From assembly GCA_005772945.1 (NCBI GenBank), contig SXIE01000262.1, forward strand, positions 1 to 7,507: a DNA stretch of 7,507 bases, in the 5' to 3' direction. The notes beneath the pieces were generated by a model. The model worked only from the letters and a program-made list of their open reading frames with translations, was not told where the DNA came from and did no database searches. Source of the DNA: Pseudomonadota bacterium (GTDB lineage: Bacteria > Myxococcota > UBA9042 > PHBI01). Of this stretch, positions 1-5,584 are shown piece after piece. The first letter of the stretch is position 1. Each line of letters opens with the position of its first letter. Both the position numbers and the translations under genes were made by a program.

Positions 1-502
1 AGGCATCGACCGCCGCGAGCCAGTGCGGCTCGCGTCCTTCGAGGATGGTCTCGTCGAGCACCACGCCCGGCGTCACGATGCGAACGACCGCTCGCTTGAC
101 GAGGCCCTTGGCCAGCTTGGGGTCCTCGACCTGCTCGCAGATCGCGACCTTTTTTCCGGCCTGGAGCAGCCGCGGCAGGTACGTCGGCAGCGCATGATAC
201 GGCACGCCGGCCATCGGGATCGGCTGGTCGTCCTTCTTGTTGCGCGCCGTCAGCGTGAGCTCGAGGATGCGCGCCGCCTCGACCGCGTCGTCGAGGAAGA
301 GCTCGTAGAAGTCGCCCATTCGAAAGAGAAGGAGCGCATCGGGGCATTCGGCCTTGGCCTCGAGGTACTGCTGCATCATCGGCGTGTGGAACGTCGGGTC
401 GGCCGGCCCGTCGGGGCCAAGGCGCGGCTGCCCGCGGGGCTCGTTCGCGGCGGCTGGTGGCAGGTCGGCGTCTGGGGCGTGGGAGGCCATCGCTCGCGCC
501 AT
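1..502 (-). CDS. mutS: DNA mismatch repair protein MutS, N-terminal part (runs off left edge)
   Basis: MutS binds mismatches and small loops in newly replicated DNA and recruits MutL. Only the first 167 codons are inside the window; the ATPase and clamp domains lie beyond base 1. Reading the minus strand gives the MutS domain I signature: [14 protein letters not shown], then [13 protein letters not shown], then [21 protein letters not shown] and VRIVTPG, in the order and spacing of E. coli MutS. The mismatch-wedging Phe and its partner Glu of the F-x-E motif are present (F65 and E67 counted from the ATG at 502). Two in-frame ATGs, at 502 and 490, are possible starts and neither has a strong Shine-Dalgarno. 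Either start leaves an Ala/Pro-rich extension of more than 30 residues before HTPMMQQY, longer than in E. coli. The gene is divergent from the lipoprotein gene at 571. Identity is secure; the exact start is not. Confidence 0.96.
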   Translation of the reverse strand, partial: MARAMASHAPDADLPPAAANEPRGQPRLGPDGPADPTFHTPMMQQYLEAKAECPDALLLFRMGDFYELFLDDAVEAARILELTLTARNKKDDQPIPMAGVPYHALPTYLPRLLQAGKKVAICEQVEDPKLAKGLVKRAVVRIVTPGVVLDETILEGREPHWLAAVDA

Positions 503-570
503 AGCACACTCGCCGGCCTTCGTGACGAGTGGCCTTGACCAGGGGGGCTCGCCGCGACAGGATCCCGCGC
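503..570. promoter_or_regulatory. Divergent intergenic region between mutS and the lipoprotein gene
   Basis: This 68-bp gap must hold the start signals for both divergent genes. On the plus strand an AGGA (559-562) lies 8 bases before the ATG at 571 and is a usable ribosome binding site. A TTGACC at 535-540 with a 17-base spacer and CAGGAT at 558-563 resembles a weak sigma70 promoter. If used, it would start transcription at or next to the ATG, giving a leaderless message, so the two readings compete. No convincing promoter was seen for mutS on the minus strand. Confidence 0.3.
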
Positions 571-2244
571 ATGAAAACGGCCCACCCTGCTCTCGTCGTC
601 TCGATGCTCGCGCTCGCCGGGTGCGCCCAGGAACCGCCGGCGGACGCGGGCGGCGACCCCGCGCTGACGCTCCACTTCGCCGCGCTCGGGACCTGCGGCA
701 GTAACGGCAACGCCGACCGCCAGTTCCCGACGAACGCCGACCGCGTCGTCCTGCGGCTCTCGGGCGGCAGCCTCGCGGCGCCCGTCACGATGGCGCTCGC
801 CAAGGACGCGGCCAACGCGCAGGGCGAGCTCCTCTTCCAGAAGATCCCGGTCGGGAGCGGCATGGCGCTGCGCGTCGCGGCCTGCGACGGCGCCGCGACG
901 ACCTGGGCCGGCGTGACGAACGACGTCGCCGTCGCCGAGTTCGAGAAGAGCTTTCCCGAGGTGTTCCTGACGCCGGTCGACGGCGTCGCGTGCGTCGGCA
1001 ACGCCGCGAGCACGGACGCCGCGCGCAAGACGAGCGAGGCGCGCGTCTTCGGCGCCACCGCGACGCTCGGCGAGGACACCTGGGTGCTCGGCGGCGCCAA
1101 GAAGGTGTCGGGCGCGCCCCCAGTGCTCGAGGGCGGCGCGACGGTCGACGCGTACGATCGACTCTCGGGCGAGTTCCACGCCGCCGGGACGCTCGCCGGC
1201 CCGCGGATCCTCGCGCTCGCGCGCCCGCTCGCGGATGGGCGCGTGCGCCTGGTCGGCGGCGCGGCCAAGGTGCGGCTCGCGGCGCCTGGAAAGCCGCCTA
1301 TTTCGGCCGACGCAGCCGACGCGCCCGCTAGCGCGAGCGAGCTCTTCGACCCGGCGTCGGGGACCTCGAGCGCCGAGGCCGTGACGCCGCTCCCGGTGTT
1401 GCCGGCGCTTGCGGCGATGGCCGACGGGACGGTCGTGGCGGCCGGCGGCGGATCGGCGCCCACGTTCTCGAAGACGCTCGCCCTGGTCCGGGGGGCGGAG
1501 GTCGTCCAGGCTGACATGGAGGCCGCGCGCTTCGGGGCGGTCGTCGTGGCGCTCGATCCGACGCACGCGCTGGTCTGGGGCGGCAACGGCGACGCGCTCC
1601 TCGGTCATCTCGGCGTCCTCGTGGACACCGCGGTGGCGCCCGATGCGGGGCAGACGGCGCTGACGGTCACCGGTGCGACGAGTATTCCGGCCTTCGCCTC
1701 GGCCGTGCGGCTCGGGACGGATGCGGACGGGAAGGTGCTCGTCGTGGTCGCGGGCGGCACGTCGATCCCGACCGCCGGGGTGTACGGGCGCGACGTGGCG
1801 ATGGGGCGGCTCGAGCTCGTCGCGGTCGACCTCGCGGGTATGGCGGCGACGGTGACGGCGGTCGAGCCTGGGACCCTCGGGCAAGCAGCCTTCGCGCGCG
1901 CGGCCGCTAACCTGGTCGTCTCGCCCGATGGGGCGCTAATCTTCTTCGGCGGCTACACGGCGTTCCAGGCGAGCGCGCTGTGTGCCGGAAGCACGGTCGA
2001 CTGCGTGCAGAGCTCGATCGCGCGCTTCACGGTCGCCACGGGGGCGGCGCCGGTGGCCGCGGGGCTGTCCCCGACGCTCGAGATGACCGTCGGACCACTC
2101 GGGGCGATGTCGGCGCTGCTCGCGGACGGGAGCTGCCTGATCGTGGCCGGGCTCGCGGGTAGCGCCGACACTGCGCCGTCGCGCGCGGCGGGCCTGCTGC
2201 GCTACGGTGGGTTCGACCCCGACCTGTGCGCCACGGTTCCCTGA
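571..2244 (+). CDS. Exported lipoprotein with seven kelch-like motifs
   Basis: This 557-residue protein is probably anchored by lipid to an outer or inner membrane leaflet. The start at 571 gives a classic type II signal peptide: MKTA, a hydrophobic core, and the lipobox LAGC with the lipidated Cys at 18. The reading frame extends 14 codons upstream, but that segment is Arg-rich and would spoil the signal. Residues about 30-141 form a separate domain with three cysteines (42, 105, 141). After it come seven regularly spaced hydrophobic-Gly-Gly motifs near residues 171 (WVLGG), 225 (VRLVGG), 288 (VVAAGGG), 334 (LVWGGNG), 391 (VVVAGG), 456 (LIFFGG) and 524 (LIVAG), several preceded by a DG turn. 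This is the pattern of kelch/galactose-oxidase-type beta-propeller blades, and seven would close a ring. No catalytic residues are recognised. A binding or scaffolding role is inference; the substrate is unknown. Confidence 0.88.
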   Translation: MKTAHPALVVSMLALAGCAQEPPADAGGDPALTLHFAALGTCGSNGNADRQFPTNADRVVLRLSGGSLAAPVTMALAKDAANAQGELLFQKIPVGSGMALRVAACDGAATTWAGVTNDVAVAEFEKSFPEVFLTPVDGVACVGNAASTDAARKTSEARVFGATATLGEDTWVLGGAKKVSGAPPVLEGGATVDAYDRLSGEFHAAGTLAGPRILALARPLADGRVRLVGGAAKVRLAAPGKPPISADAADAPASASELFDPASGTSSAEAVTPLPVLPALAAMADGTVVAAGGGSAPTFSKTLALVRGAEVVQADMEAARFGAVVVALDPTHALVWGGNGDALLGHLGVLVDTAVAPDAGQTALTVTGATSIPAFASAVRLGTDADGKVLVVVAGGTSIPTAGVYGRDVAMGRLELVAVDLAGMAATVTAVEPGTLGQAAFARAAANLVVSPDGALIFFGGYTAFQASALCAGSTVDCVQSSIARFTVATGAAPVAAGLSPTLEMTVGPLGAMSALLADGSCLIVAGLAGSADTAPSRAAGLLRYGGFDPDLCATVP

Positions 2245-2269
2245 CGGTTCGAGTCGGGCGTTGTCCGAG

Positions 2270-2299
2270 CCGCCGTCGTGGCGGGCGAAACGCACTTTT
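2270..2299 (+). terminator. Possible weak terminator after the lipoprotein gene
   Basis: CCGCC (2270-2274) and GGCGG (2280-2284) form a perfect 5-bp stem with a 5-base loop. A small GCG-AAA-CGC stem follows at once, then a TTTT run at 2296-2299. The T-run lies about 11 bases after the main stem, so this is not a standard intrinsic terminator; it sits in the right place, 26 bases after the stop codon. Confidence 0.25.
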
Positions 2300-2302
2300 C
2301 CC

Positions 2303-2330
2303 TTGACGTTGGGCGTGTCGCGTCTATACC
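2303..2330 (+). promoter_or_regulatory. Sigma70-type promoter of the acidic/basic protein gene
   Basis: TTGACG (2303-2308) matches the -35 consensus at five of six positions and is followed by a 16-base spacer and TATACC (2325-2330), matching four of six -10 positions. Transcription would start near 2337, giving a leader of about 30 bases before the ATG at 2368. A TATA element stands out in this G+C-rich sequence. Confidence 0.65.
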
Positions 2331-2357
2331 GGCCCGTCCGTGTTGCGCGTGGGTGTT

Positions 2358-2362
2358 GGAGG
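2358..2362 (+). promoter_or_regulatory. Ribosome binding site fixing the start at 2368
   Basis: GGAGG lies 5 bases before the ATG at 2368. The same frame is open further upstream (to 2278), but those codons overlap the promoter boxes and have no such site, so 2368 is the start. Confidence 0.8.
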
Positions 2363-2367
2363 CGACC

Positions 2368-4008
2368 ATGAATCAAGCGAATGGATCGGGTGGCATCGGC
2401 GGAATCCCGCTCATGCCTGGCCAGCCGACGAGCGGACGCTTTCAGCCGTACCTGCTCGAGCCCGGCTCCCCGAGCGCGTTCGCCTGCTTCGGGAGCTGGG
2501 AGAACATCCGTCCGTGCTGGGCCATCGACCAGGTCGACGACCCGCTGGATGGCTGCTCGCAGGCGGTCGAGTGCCGGCGCTACACGCTCGAGCAGAACCC
2601 GCCGACGACCCGCTTCTTCGTGAAGCCGCGGCGCGATGGCCGCTTCGAGATCCAGCAGTTCCGCGACTACATCCGCGAGAACAACAGCTACCACATGAAG
2701 ATCGACCCCGGGAAGATCACGGTCACCTATCCGGGCAAGCGGACAGTCCCGAAATCAAAGCGCTTTTTCCTGCACGTCAAGCACCTGGAGGAGGGCGAGC
2801 TCGACGTGGACGGGGAGTTCGAGCTGATCATGACGCTCGAGCGGATGGTGCTGCGCCAGGCCGGCGCGGCGCCCGCGACCGAGACGCGCGTCATCCGGCA
2901 TGTCGATGAGGATCCGGAGGCTCGGCGCCGTCGCATCGCGGAGAAGCTGCGCAAGAAGGCCAGCGCCGACGCGCGGAGTCGCGACGATTTCGACGAGGAT
3001 CTCGACATCGACATCGACCTCGACGTCGATGAAACGATCGATCTCGAGGATGAGGAAGAGGAAGAGGAGTTCATCCCCGAGGAGCCCGAGGAAGGCGACG
3101 AGACCGATCCCCGCGAGGAGATCGACGTGGCCGCGGTCGACGACGCGGACGACTTCGACAGCGATGGTCTCGAACTCGATGGCCTGGAAGGCGACGAGGA
3201 AGAGGGCGAGGAAGAAGGCGAGGAGGCGGCGCCCGAGGGCGAGGCCGCGCCGGCCGACGAGGAAGGGGCGGTGAAGGGAAAGAAGGGCAAGGCCGAGAAA
3301 GCCAAGCCTGCCAAGGCCGCGAAGGGCGAGAAGAAGGCCGCCGATGACGGGGCCAAGGTCGGCAAGGCGGTCAAGGGCGCGACCGCCGCCGAGCCCAAGA
3401 AGTCCAAGGAGCCGGCAGGACCGCCTGCCAAGGCGCTCCGCGAGCTCGAGCCGCCGGCCTCCAAGGTGAAGGCGGTGGAGCCACCGGCCCCGAAGACCAG
3501 GCCGGCGGCGAAGGTTTCGCCCGAGCCGGAGCCGAAGAAAGCGGACGCGGCCAAGAAGGCCGAGGCGGCCAAGAAGGCCGAGGCCGCCAAGCAGGCCGAG
3601 GCGGCCAAGAAGGCTAAGGCCGAGGCGGCCAAGAAGGCCGAGGCTGCCAAGAGGGCCAAGGCCGAGGCGGCCAAGAAGGCTGAGGCCGCCAAGAAGGCGG
3701 CTGCCAAGAAAACCGCCGCGGTGAAGGCTGCGAAGGCCACCAAGAAGCCCGCGTCGGGCAAGGCCGCAAAGCCCGCCAAGCCCGCCAAGCCCGCCAAGAA
3801 GGCGGCGCTCGCCAAGGCCGCCAAGAAGGTCCCGCCGAAGAAGGCGAAACCCGCGCCCGCCAAGGCTGGCAAGAAGGACAAGGCGCGCTTCATCGACAAG
3901 AAGGCCAAGGCAAGCCCGAAGAAGGGTGGCCGACCCGAGCCGAAGAAGGGCGCCGCGAAGGGCCACGCCGCGAAGGGCAAGCCCGACAAGAGCAAGAAAC
4001 GCCGCTGA
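2368..4008 (+). CDS. Tripartite protein: four-Cys N-terminal domain, acidic segment, histone-H1-like Lys/Ala tail
   Basis: The 546-residue product has three sharply different parts. Residues about 24-165 look folded and contain four cysteines (40, 50, 63, 69; spacing C-x9-C-x12-C-x5-C), a PCW motif, and many aromatic and Arg residues; I do not recognise the family. Residues about 206-300 are strongly acidic, with an alternating D-x-D stretch (211-221) and Glu runs. Residues 302-546 are almost all Lys, Ala and Pro, with KKAEAA repeats (391-449) and PAK repeats (469-477), ending in KSKKRR. The tail resembles histone H1 C-termini and bacterial H1-like proteins, and also the helical region of TolA. 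There is no signal peptide or membrane segment, so it is probably cytoplasmic. A nucleoid- or RNA-binding architectural role is inferred from composition only. Acidic-then-basic order recalls myxobacterial CarD, but no AT-hook RGRP or CarD domain is seen. Confidence 0.9.
   Translation: MNQANGSGGIGGIPLMPGQPTSGRFQPYLLEPGSPSAFACFGSWENIRPCWAIDQVDDPLDGCSQAVECRRYTLEQNPPTTRFFVKPRRDGRFEIQQFRDYIRENNSYHMKIDPGKITVTYPGKRTVPKSKRFFLHVKHLEEGELDVDGEFELIMTLERMVLRQAGAAPATETRVIRHVDEDPEARRRRIAEKLRKKASADARSRDDFDEDLDIDIDLDVDETIDLEDEEEEEEFIPEEPEEGDETDPREEIDVAAVDDADDFDSDGLELDGLEGDEEEGEEEGEEAAPEGEAAPADEEGAVKGKKGKAEKAKPAKAAKGEKKAADDGAKVGKAVKGATAAEPKKSKEPAGPPAKALRELEPPASKVKAVEPPAPKTRPAAKVSPEPEPKKADAAKKAEAAKKAEAAKQAEAAKKAKAEAAKKAEAAKRAKAEAAKKAEAAKKAAAKKTAAVKAAKATKKPASGKAAKPAKPAKPAKKAALAKAAKKVPPKKAKPAPAKAGKKDKARFIDKKAKASPKKGGRPEPKKGAAKGHAAKGKPDKSKKRR
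3538..3714. repeat. In-gene tandem repeats encoding KKAEAA-type units
   Basis: An 18-base unit close to GCGGCCAAGAAGGCCGAG is repeated with variation, encoding (A-A-K-K-A-E)n. Inside it a 42-bp segment is duplicated head to tail (3601-3642 and 3643-3684), differing at only a few bases and encoding 14-residue copies with a single Lys/Arg difference. The near-identity at DNA level suggests slippage or recent duplication, so copy number may vary between strains. Confidence 0.85.
3772..3798. repeat. Three perfect 9-bp repeats (CCCGCCAAG) encoding PAK units
   Basis: CCCGCCAAG occurs three times in direct succession within the Lys/Ala tail of the gene at 2368, encoding Pro-Ala-Lys each time. It is a second, separate repeat from the KKAEAA array and resembles S/T-PAK-like motifs of H1 tails without the Ser/Thr. 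Confidence 0.9.
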
Positions 4009-4054
4009 GAGACGCGCTTCGCGGCCCCACGGCCCCAACTCGACGGGCGGGCAC

Positions 4055-4083
4055 TTGCAGGGCGACCCGACCGGGGTTATCAC
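4055..4083 (+). promoter_or_regulatory. Probable promoter of the gene at 4137
   Basis: TTGCAG (4055-4060), a 17-base spacer and TATCAC (4078-4083) fit a moderate sigma70-type promoter. Transcription would begin near 4090, about 47 bases before the ATG. The 128-bp gap after the previous gene supports separate transcription, though read-through is possible. Confidence 0.4.
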
Positions 4084-4123
4084 GCCTCCGTGGCGAGCGT
4101 CCTCCCGGCTGGGTGGACCCGAC

Positions 4124-4129
4124 AAGGAG
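4124..4129 (+). promoter_or_regulatory. Ribosome binding site fixing the start at 4137
   Basis: AAGGAG lies 7 bases before the ATG at 4137, an ideal arrangement. The frame also offers an ATG at 4113, but the AAGGAG would then lie inside the coding region and the earlier start has no comparable site. Confidence 0.8.
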
Positions 4130-4136
4130 CGCGTGC

Positions 4137-4709
4137 ATGAGCGAGACCCTGACGGCGGCGGAAATCGAAGAGCAGATCGCGCTCCGCAAGGTGCGATTTC
4201 AGCAGGTCATCGGTGACATCCGGGCGGTCCTGAAGAGCGACTTGGATGCGTTCGTGGTGCGGGAGACGAAGCGGGCGTTTCTGGCCAAGCCAGCCGCTTC
4301 CGAGGCGATGGCGCCGCAGCGCGTGATCGAGCTGAAGCAGCGCGCGGTCGAGCTCGGCAAGAAGGTCGGCGTGCGCGCCGACGCGGAGCTCGCCGATGTG
4401 GGGCTCTGGGTGACCGCGACGGAGAACGCGCAGACGCGCGATCTGTCCGCGGTGCCGGCGATTTGGGACAAGGTCGTCCAGGTCGAGAAGGACCTCCAAG
4501 CGTTCCTCGGCGAGTTCGGTCTGGCGGATGCGGAGGGCCCGGTCTACCGGCCGCCGGCGTATTTCGTCGGGGGCCTCTACATGCCGGGGCTGGCGGAGCA
4601 CTACTGGCGCCTGACCTCCGAGATGCGCGAGCTGATCGACCAGCGCAAGAAGCTCGACGAGGCTTCCGTGCGCGAGCGGCTCCAGGCCAAATGGGATGCC
4701 AGCGCCTGA
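4137..4709 (+). CDS. Helical cytoplasmic protein of unknown function
   Basis: The 190-residue product has no signal peptide and no membrane segment. The N-terminal half (about 5-75) is rich in charged residues and long helices, including AAEIEEQIALRKVRFQQVI and VIELKQRAVELGKKVG, with coiled-coil potential. A central part (about 85-130) is mixed. A distinctive aromatic patch, YRPPAYFVGGLYMPGLAEHY (137-156), is followed by a charged C-terminal helix (about 157-187). There are no cysteines and no metal- or nucleotide-binding motif that I can see. I do not recognise the family. The upstream neighbour is the acidic/basic protein and the downstream neighbour is a tRNA gene; neither implies a function. 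The strong RBS, own promoter-like boxes and ordinary codon use support a real, expressed gene. Confidence 0.88.
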   Translation: MSETLTAAEIEEQIALRKVRFQQVIGDIRAVLKSDLDAFVVRETKRAFLAKPAASEAMAPQRVIELKQRAVELGKKVGVRADAELADVGLWVTATENAQTRDLSAVPAIWDKVVQVEKDLQAFLGEFGLADAEGPVYRPPAYFVGGLYMPGLAEHYWRLTSEMRELIDQRKKLDEASVRERLQAKWDASA

Positions 4710-4766
4710 CGCGCGCGTCGTCTTCTCCCGTGCCCGCTCCGCAAGCCCAGCGGTCGCTCGCCGCGC

Positions 4767-4795
4767 TTGACCAAGCCCAGGCGTTGGGCTAGTAC
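4767..4795 (+). promoter_or_regulatory. Promoter of the tRNA gene, with an inverted repeat in the spacer
   Basis: TTGACC (4767-4772), a 17-base spacer and TAGTAC (4790-4795) precede the tRNA. A G/C-only discriminator follows, as is typical of growth-rate-controlled stable RNA promoters. Transcription would start near 4802, only about 5 bases before the mature 5' end. The spacer holds AGCCCA (4774-4779) and TGGGCT (4785-4790), a perfect 6-bp inverted repeat whose last base is the first -10 base. Confidence 0.55.
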
Positions 4796-4806
4796 CCGCG
4801 CCCGGC

Positions 4807-4883
4807 GGCTGCGTAGCTCAGTTGGTTAGAGCGAGCGACTCATACTCGCTAGGTCGACAGTTCAAGTCTGTCCGCAGCCACCA
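4807..4883 (+). tRNA. tRNA-Met (anticodon CAU), probably elongator
   Basis: A complete 77-base cloverleaf with encoded CCA. The acceptor stem GGCTGCG/CGCAGCC is fully paired; the D stem is GCTC/GAGC; the anticodon stem AGCGA/TCGCT encloses the loop CTCATAC with CAT at 4841-4843; the T stem GACAG/CTGTC encloses TTCAAGT; the discriminator is A. The paired first position (G-C) argues against initiator tRNA. The alternative is tRNA-Ile2, whose CAU is changed to lysidine by TilS. The acceptor (GGCUGCG, with U4-A69) is Met-like, but the anticodon and T arms resemble what I recall of E. coli Ile2 (GCGACUCAUA, GUUCAAGUC). Met is favoured, not proven. Base 38 is C where E. coli Met has A. Confidence 0.95.
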
Positions 4884-4899
4884 AGTTCGCGCCGAGGCG

Positions 4900-4913
4900 C
4901 CGGCTCCCGCCGG
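4900..4913. terminator. Hairpin between tRNA and the convergent lamin-tail gene
   Basis: CCGGC (4900-4904) and GCCGG (4909-4913) pair perfectly around a TCCC loop in the 61-bp gap between two converging genes. It could help end transcription on either strand, but no T-run follows on either side, so termination is only a positional inference. Confidence 0.25.
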
Positions 4914-4944
4914 GTGCGCGGGGCGCGACGCCGTGTGCGGATGG

Positions 4945-5388
4945 CTACGGCGGTCCCGCCCGTGCCTCGACGGCGTGGCCGCGGCTCGGCGTGTCCCAGG
5001 AGACCGCTGCGCGGGTGACGCCGCACGGATCGACGAGCCGGACCTCACCCGCGTGGTTCCGGAGGCGGAGCGTTCCGAGCGCAGCGCCGCCGAAGATGCG
5101 GGCCTGGCCGGGTGCGAGGTGCGTCGGGCCAATGGGCCGCCGTCGGCGGCCGGCGACGAGGGCCCAGTCCTCGAGATCGATCGGGGCCTTGCCGCGATTG
5201 GCGATCGTCAGGCGCTCCGGCTCGCCGGGGGCGGGGTTGGGAACGACGTCGGAAAGGGCGAGTGGTGCGCCGCACGAGGCGGGGCGCTCGGCGTGCGGGA
5301 CCTCGCGCGGGATCGGCGGCGAGGTGTTCGCGGGCGTCAGGTGCGCGATGAGGATCAGGTAGGCCAAGGCCAGGAGTGCGAGCTTCAT
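4945..5388 (-). CDS. Small exported lamin-tail-domain (LTD) protein
   Basis: The 147-residue product begins with a clear Sec signal (MKLALLALAYLILIAHLTPA, cleavage probably near 20-22), followed by a short Pro-rich linker. Residues about 45-141 fit the bacterial lamin tail domain, an Ig-like beta sandwich: opening LSDVVPNPAPGEPE, then LTIANRGKAPIDLEDWALV, LAPGQARIFGG, LRLRNHAGEVRLVDPCG and a closing AAVSWDT. Two cysteines (39 and 132) flank the domain and could form a disulfide after export. Such domains occur in secreted bacterial proteins, often attached to nucleases, proteases or cell-surface modules; here it stands alone, so a binding or surface role is inference. The start at 5388 gives the best signal peptide, with a weak CAGG 4 bases upstream; an in-frame ATG at 5412 would add 8 residues. 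The gene converges on the tRNA and diverges from the PEGA gene. Confidence 0.87.
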   Translation of the reverse strand: MKLALLALAYLILIAHLTPANTSPPIPREVPHAERPASCGAPLALSDVVPNPAPGEPERLTIANRGKAPIDLEDWALVAGRRRRPIGPTHLAPGQARIFGGAALGTLRLRNHAGEVRLVDPCGVTRAAVSWDTPSRGHAVEARAGPP

Positions 5389-5460
5389 GGGACCTGACGG
5401 AGCAGGCCGCATGCCGAGTGAAAGTGTATCGTTTGCGGTGGCTTGCGGGCGTCGTGCGGG

Positions 5461-5490
5461 GTCACGTGTGGGACATGTCCCGTGGCTGAC
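5461..5490. promoter_or_regulatory. Perfect 12-bp palindrome with flanking GTCA/TGAC arms, candidate operator
   Basis: GGGACATGTCCC (5470-5481) is a perfect inverted repeat. At equal distance (5 bases) on each side lie GTCA (5461-5464) and TGAC (5487-5490), also inverted, giving a 30-bp two-shell symmetric site. Such symmetry suits a dimeric or tetrameric regulator. It lies between divergent genes, about 105 bp upstream of the PEGA -35 box. No regulator is identified. Confidence 0.5.
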
Positions 5491-5506
5491 ACGAAGTGAC
5501 ACGGAG
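5487..5506. repeat. Two tandem 10-bp repeats
   Basis: TGACACGAAG (5487-5496) is followed directly by TGACACGGAG (5497-5506), one mismatch in ten. The pair abuts the hexanucleotide array and shares its TGAC with the right arm of the palindromic site. Confidence 0.8.
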
Positions 5507-5560
5507 TGCGAGGTCGAGTGCGAGTGCGAGGTCGAGGTCGAGTGCGAGGTCGAGTGCGAG
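5507..5560. repeat. Hexanucleotide array, nine units of TGCGAG or GTCGAG
   Basis: Nine 6-bp units occupy 54 bp without interruption. Two variants alternate irregularly: with a = TGCGAG and b = GTCGAG the order is a b a a b b a b a. The last four bases (CGAG) are invariant, and the first two are TG or GT. It ends 24 bp before the TTGACA of the PEGA promoter. It could be a slippage-prone microsatellite or a cluster of binding half-sites; the sequence does not decide. Confidence 0.9.
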
Positions 5561-5584
5561 GCGCCCGAGAGTCGGACGGGTTCG

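Noticed and set aside
23..538. Plus-strand frame opposite mutS
   Set aside because: Arg/Leu/Val-rich shadow; the minus strand encodes unmistakable MutS.
376..1884. Minus-strand 500-codon frame opposite the lipoprotein
   Set aside because: Arg/His/Gly-rich composition without any motif, opposite a frame with a perfect lipobox and kelch-like motifs.
3271..4005. Lys/Ala tail as evidence that the protein is TolA
   Set aside because: TolA has an N-terminal membrane anchor and a C-terminal globular domain; this protein has neither, and the helical repeat sits near its C-terminus.
2727..4125. Long open frames on the minus strand (over 400 codons) opposite the acidic/basic gene
   Set aside because: They translate to Ser/Ala/Phe- or Leu/Gly/Arg-rich runs that mirror the repeats of the plus-strand gene, with no domain or RBS. 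They are frame shadows of G+C-rich DNA.
4807..4944. tRNA 3' end as an integration site for a mobile element
   Set aside because: No repeat of the tRNA 3' end is visible elsewhere in the window, and there is no integrase; the downstream gene is an ordinary exported protein.
5507..5560. Hexanucleotide array as a CRISPR array
   Set aside because: Units are contiguous 6-mers without spacers, and no cas genes are present.
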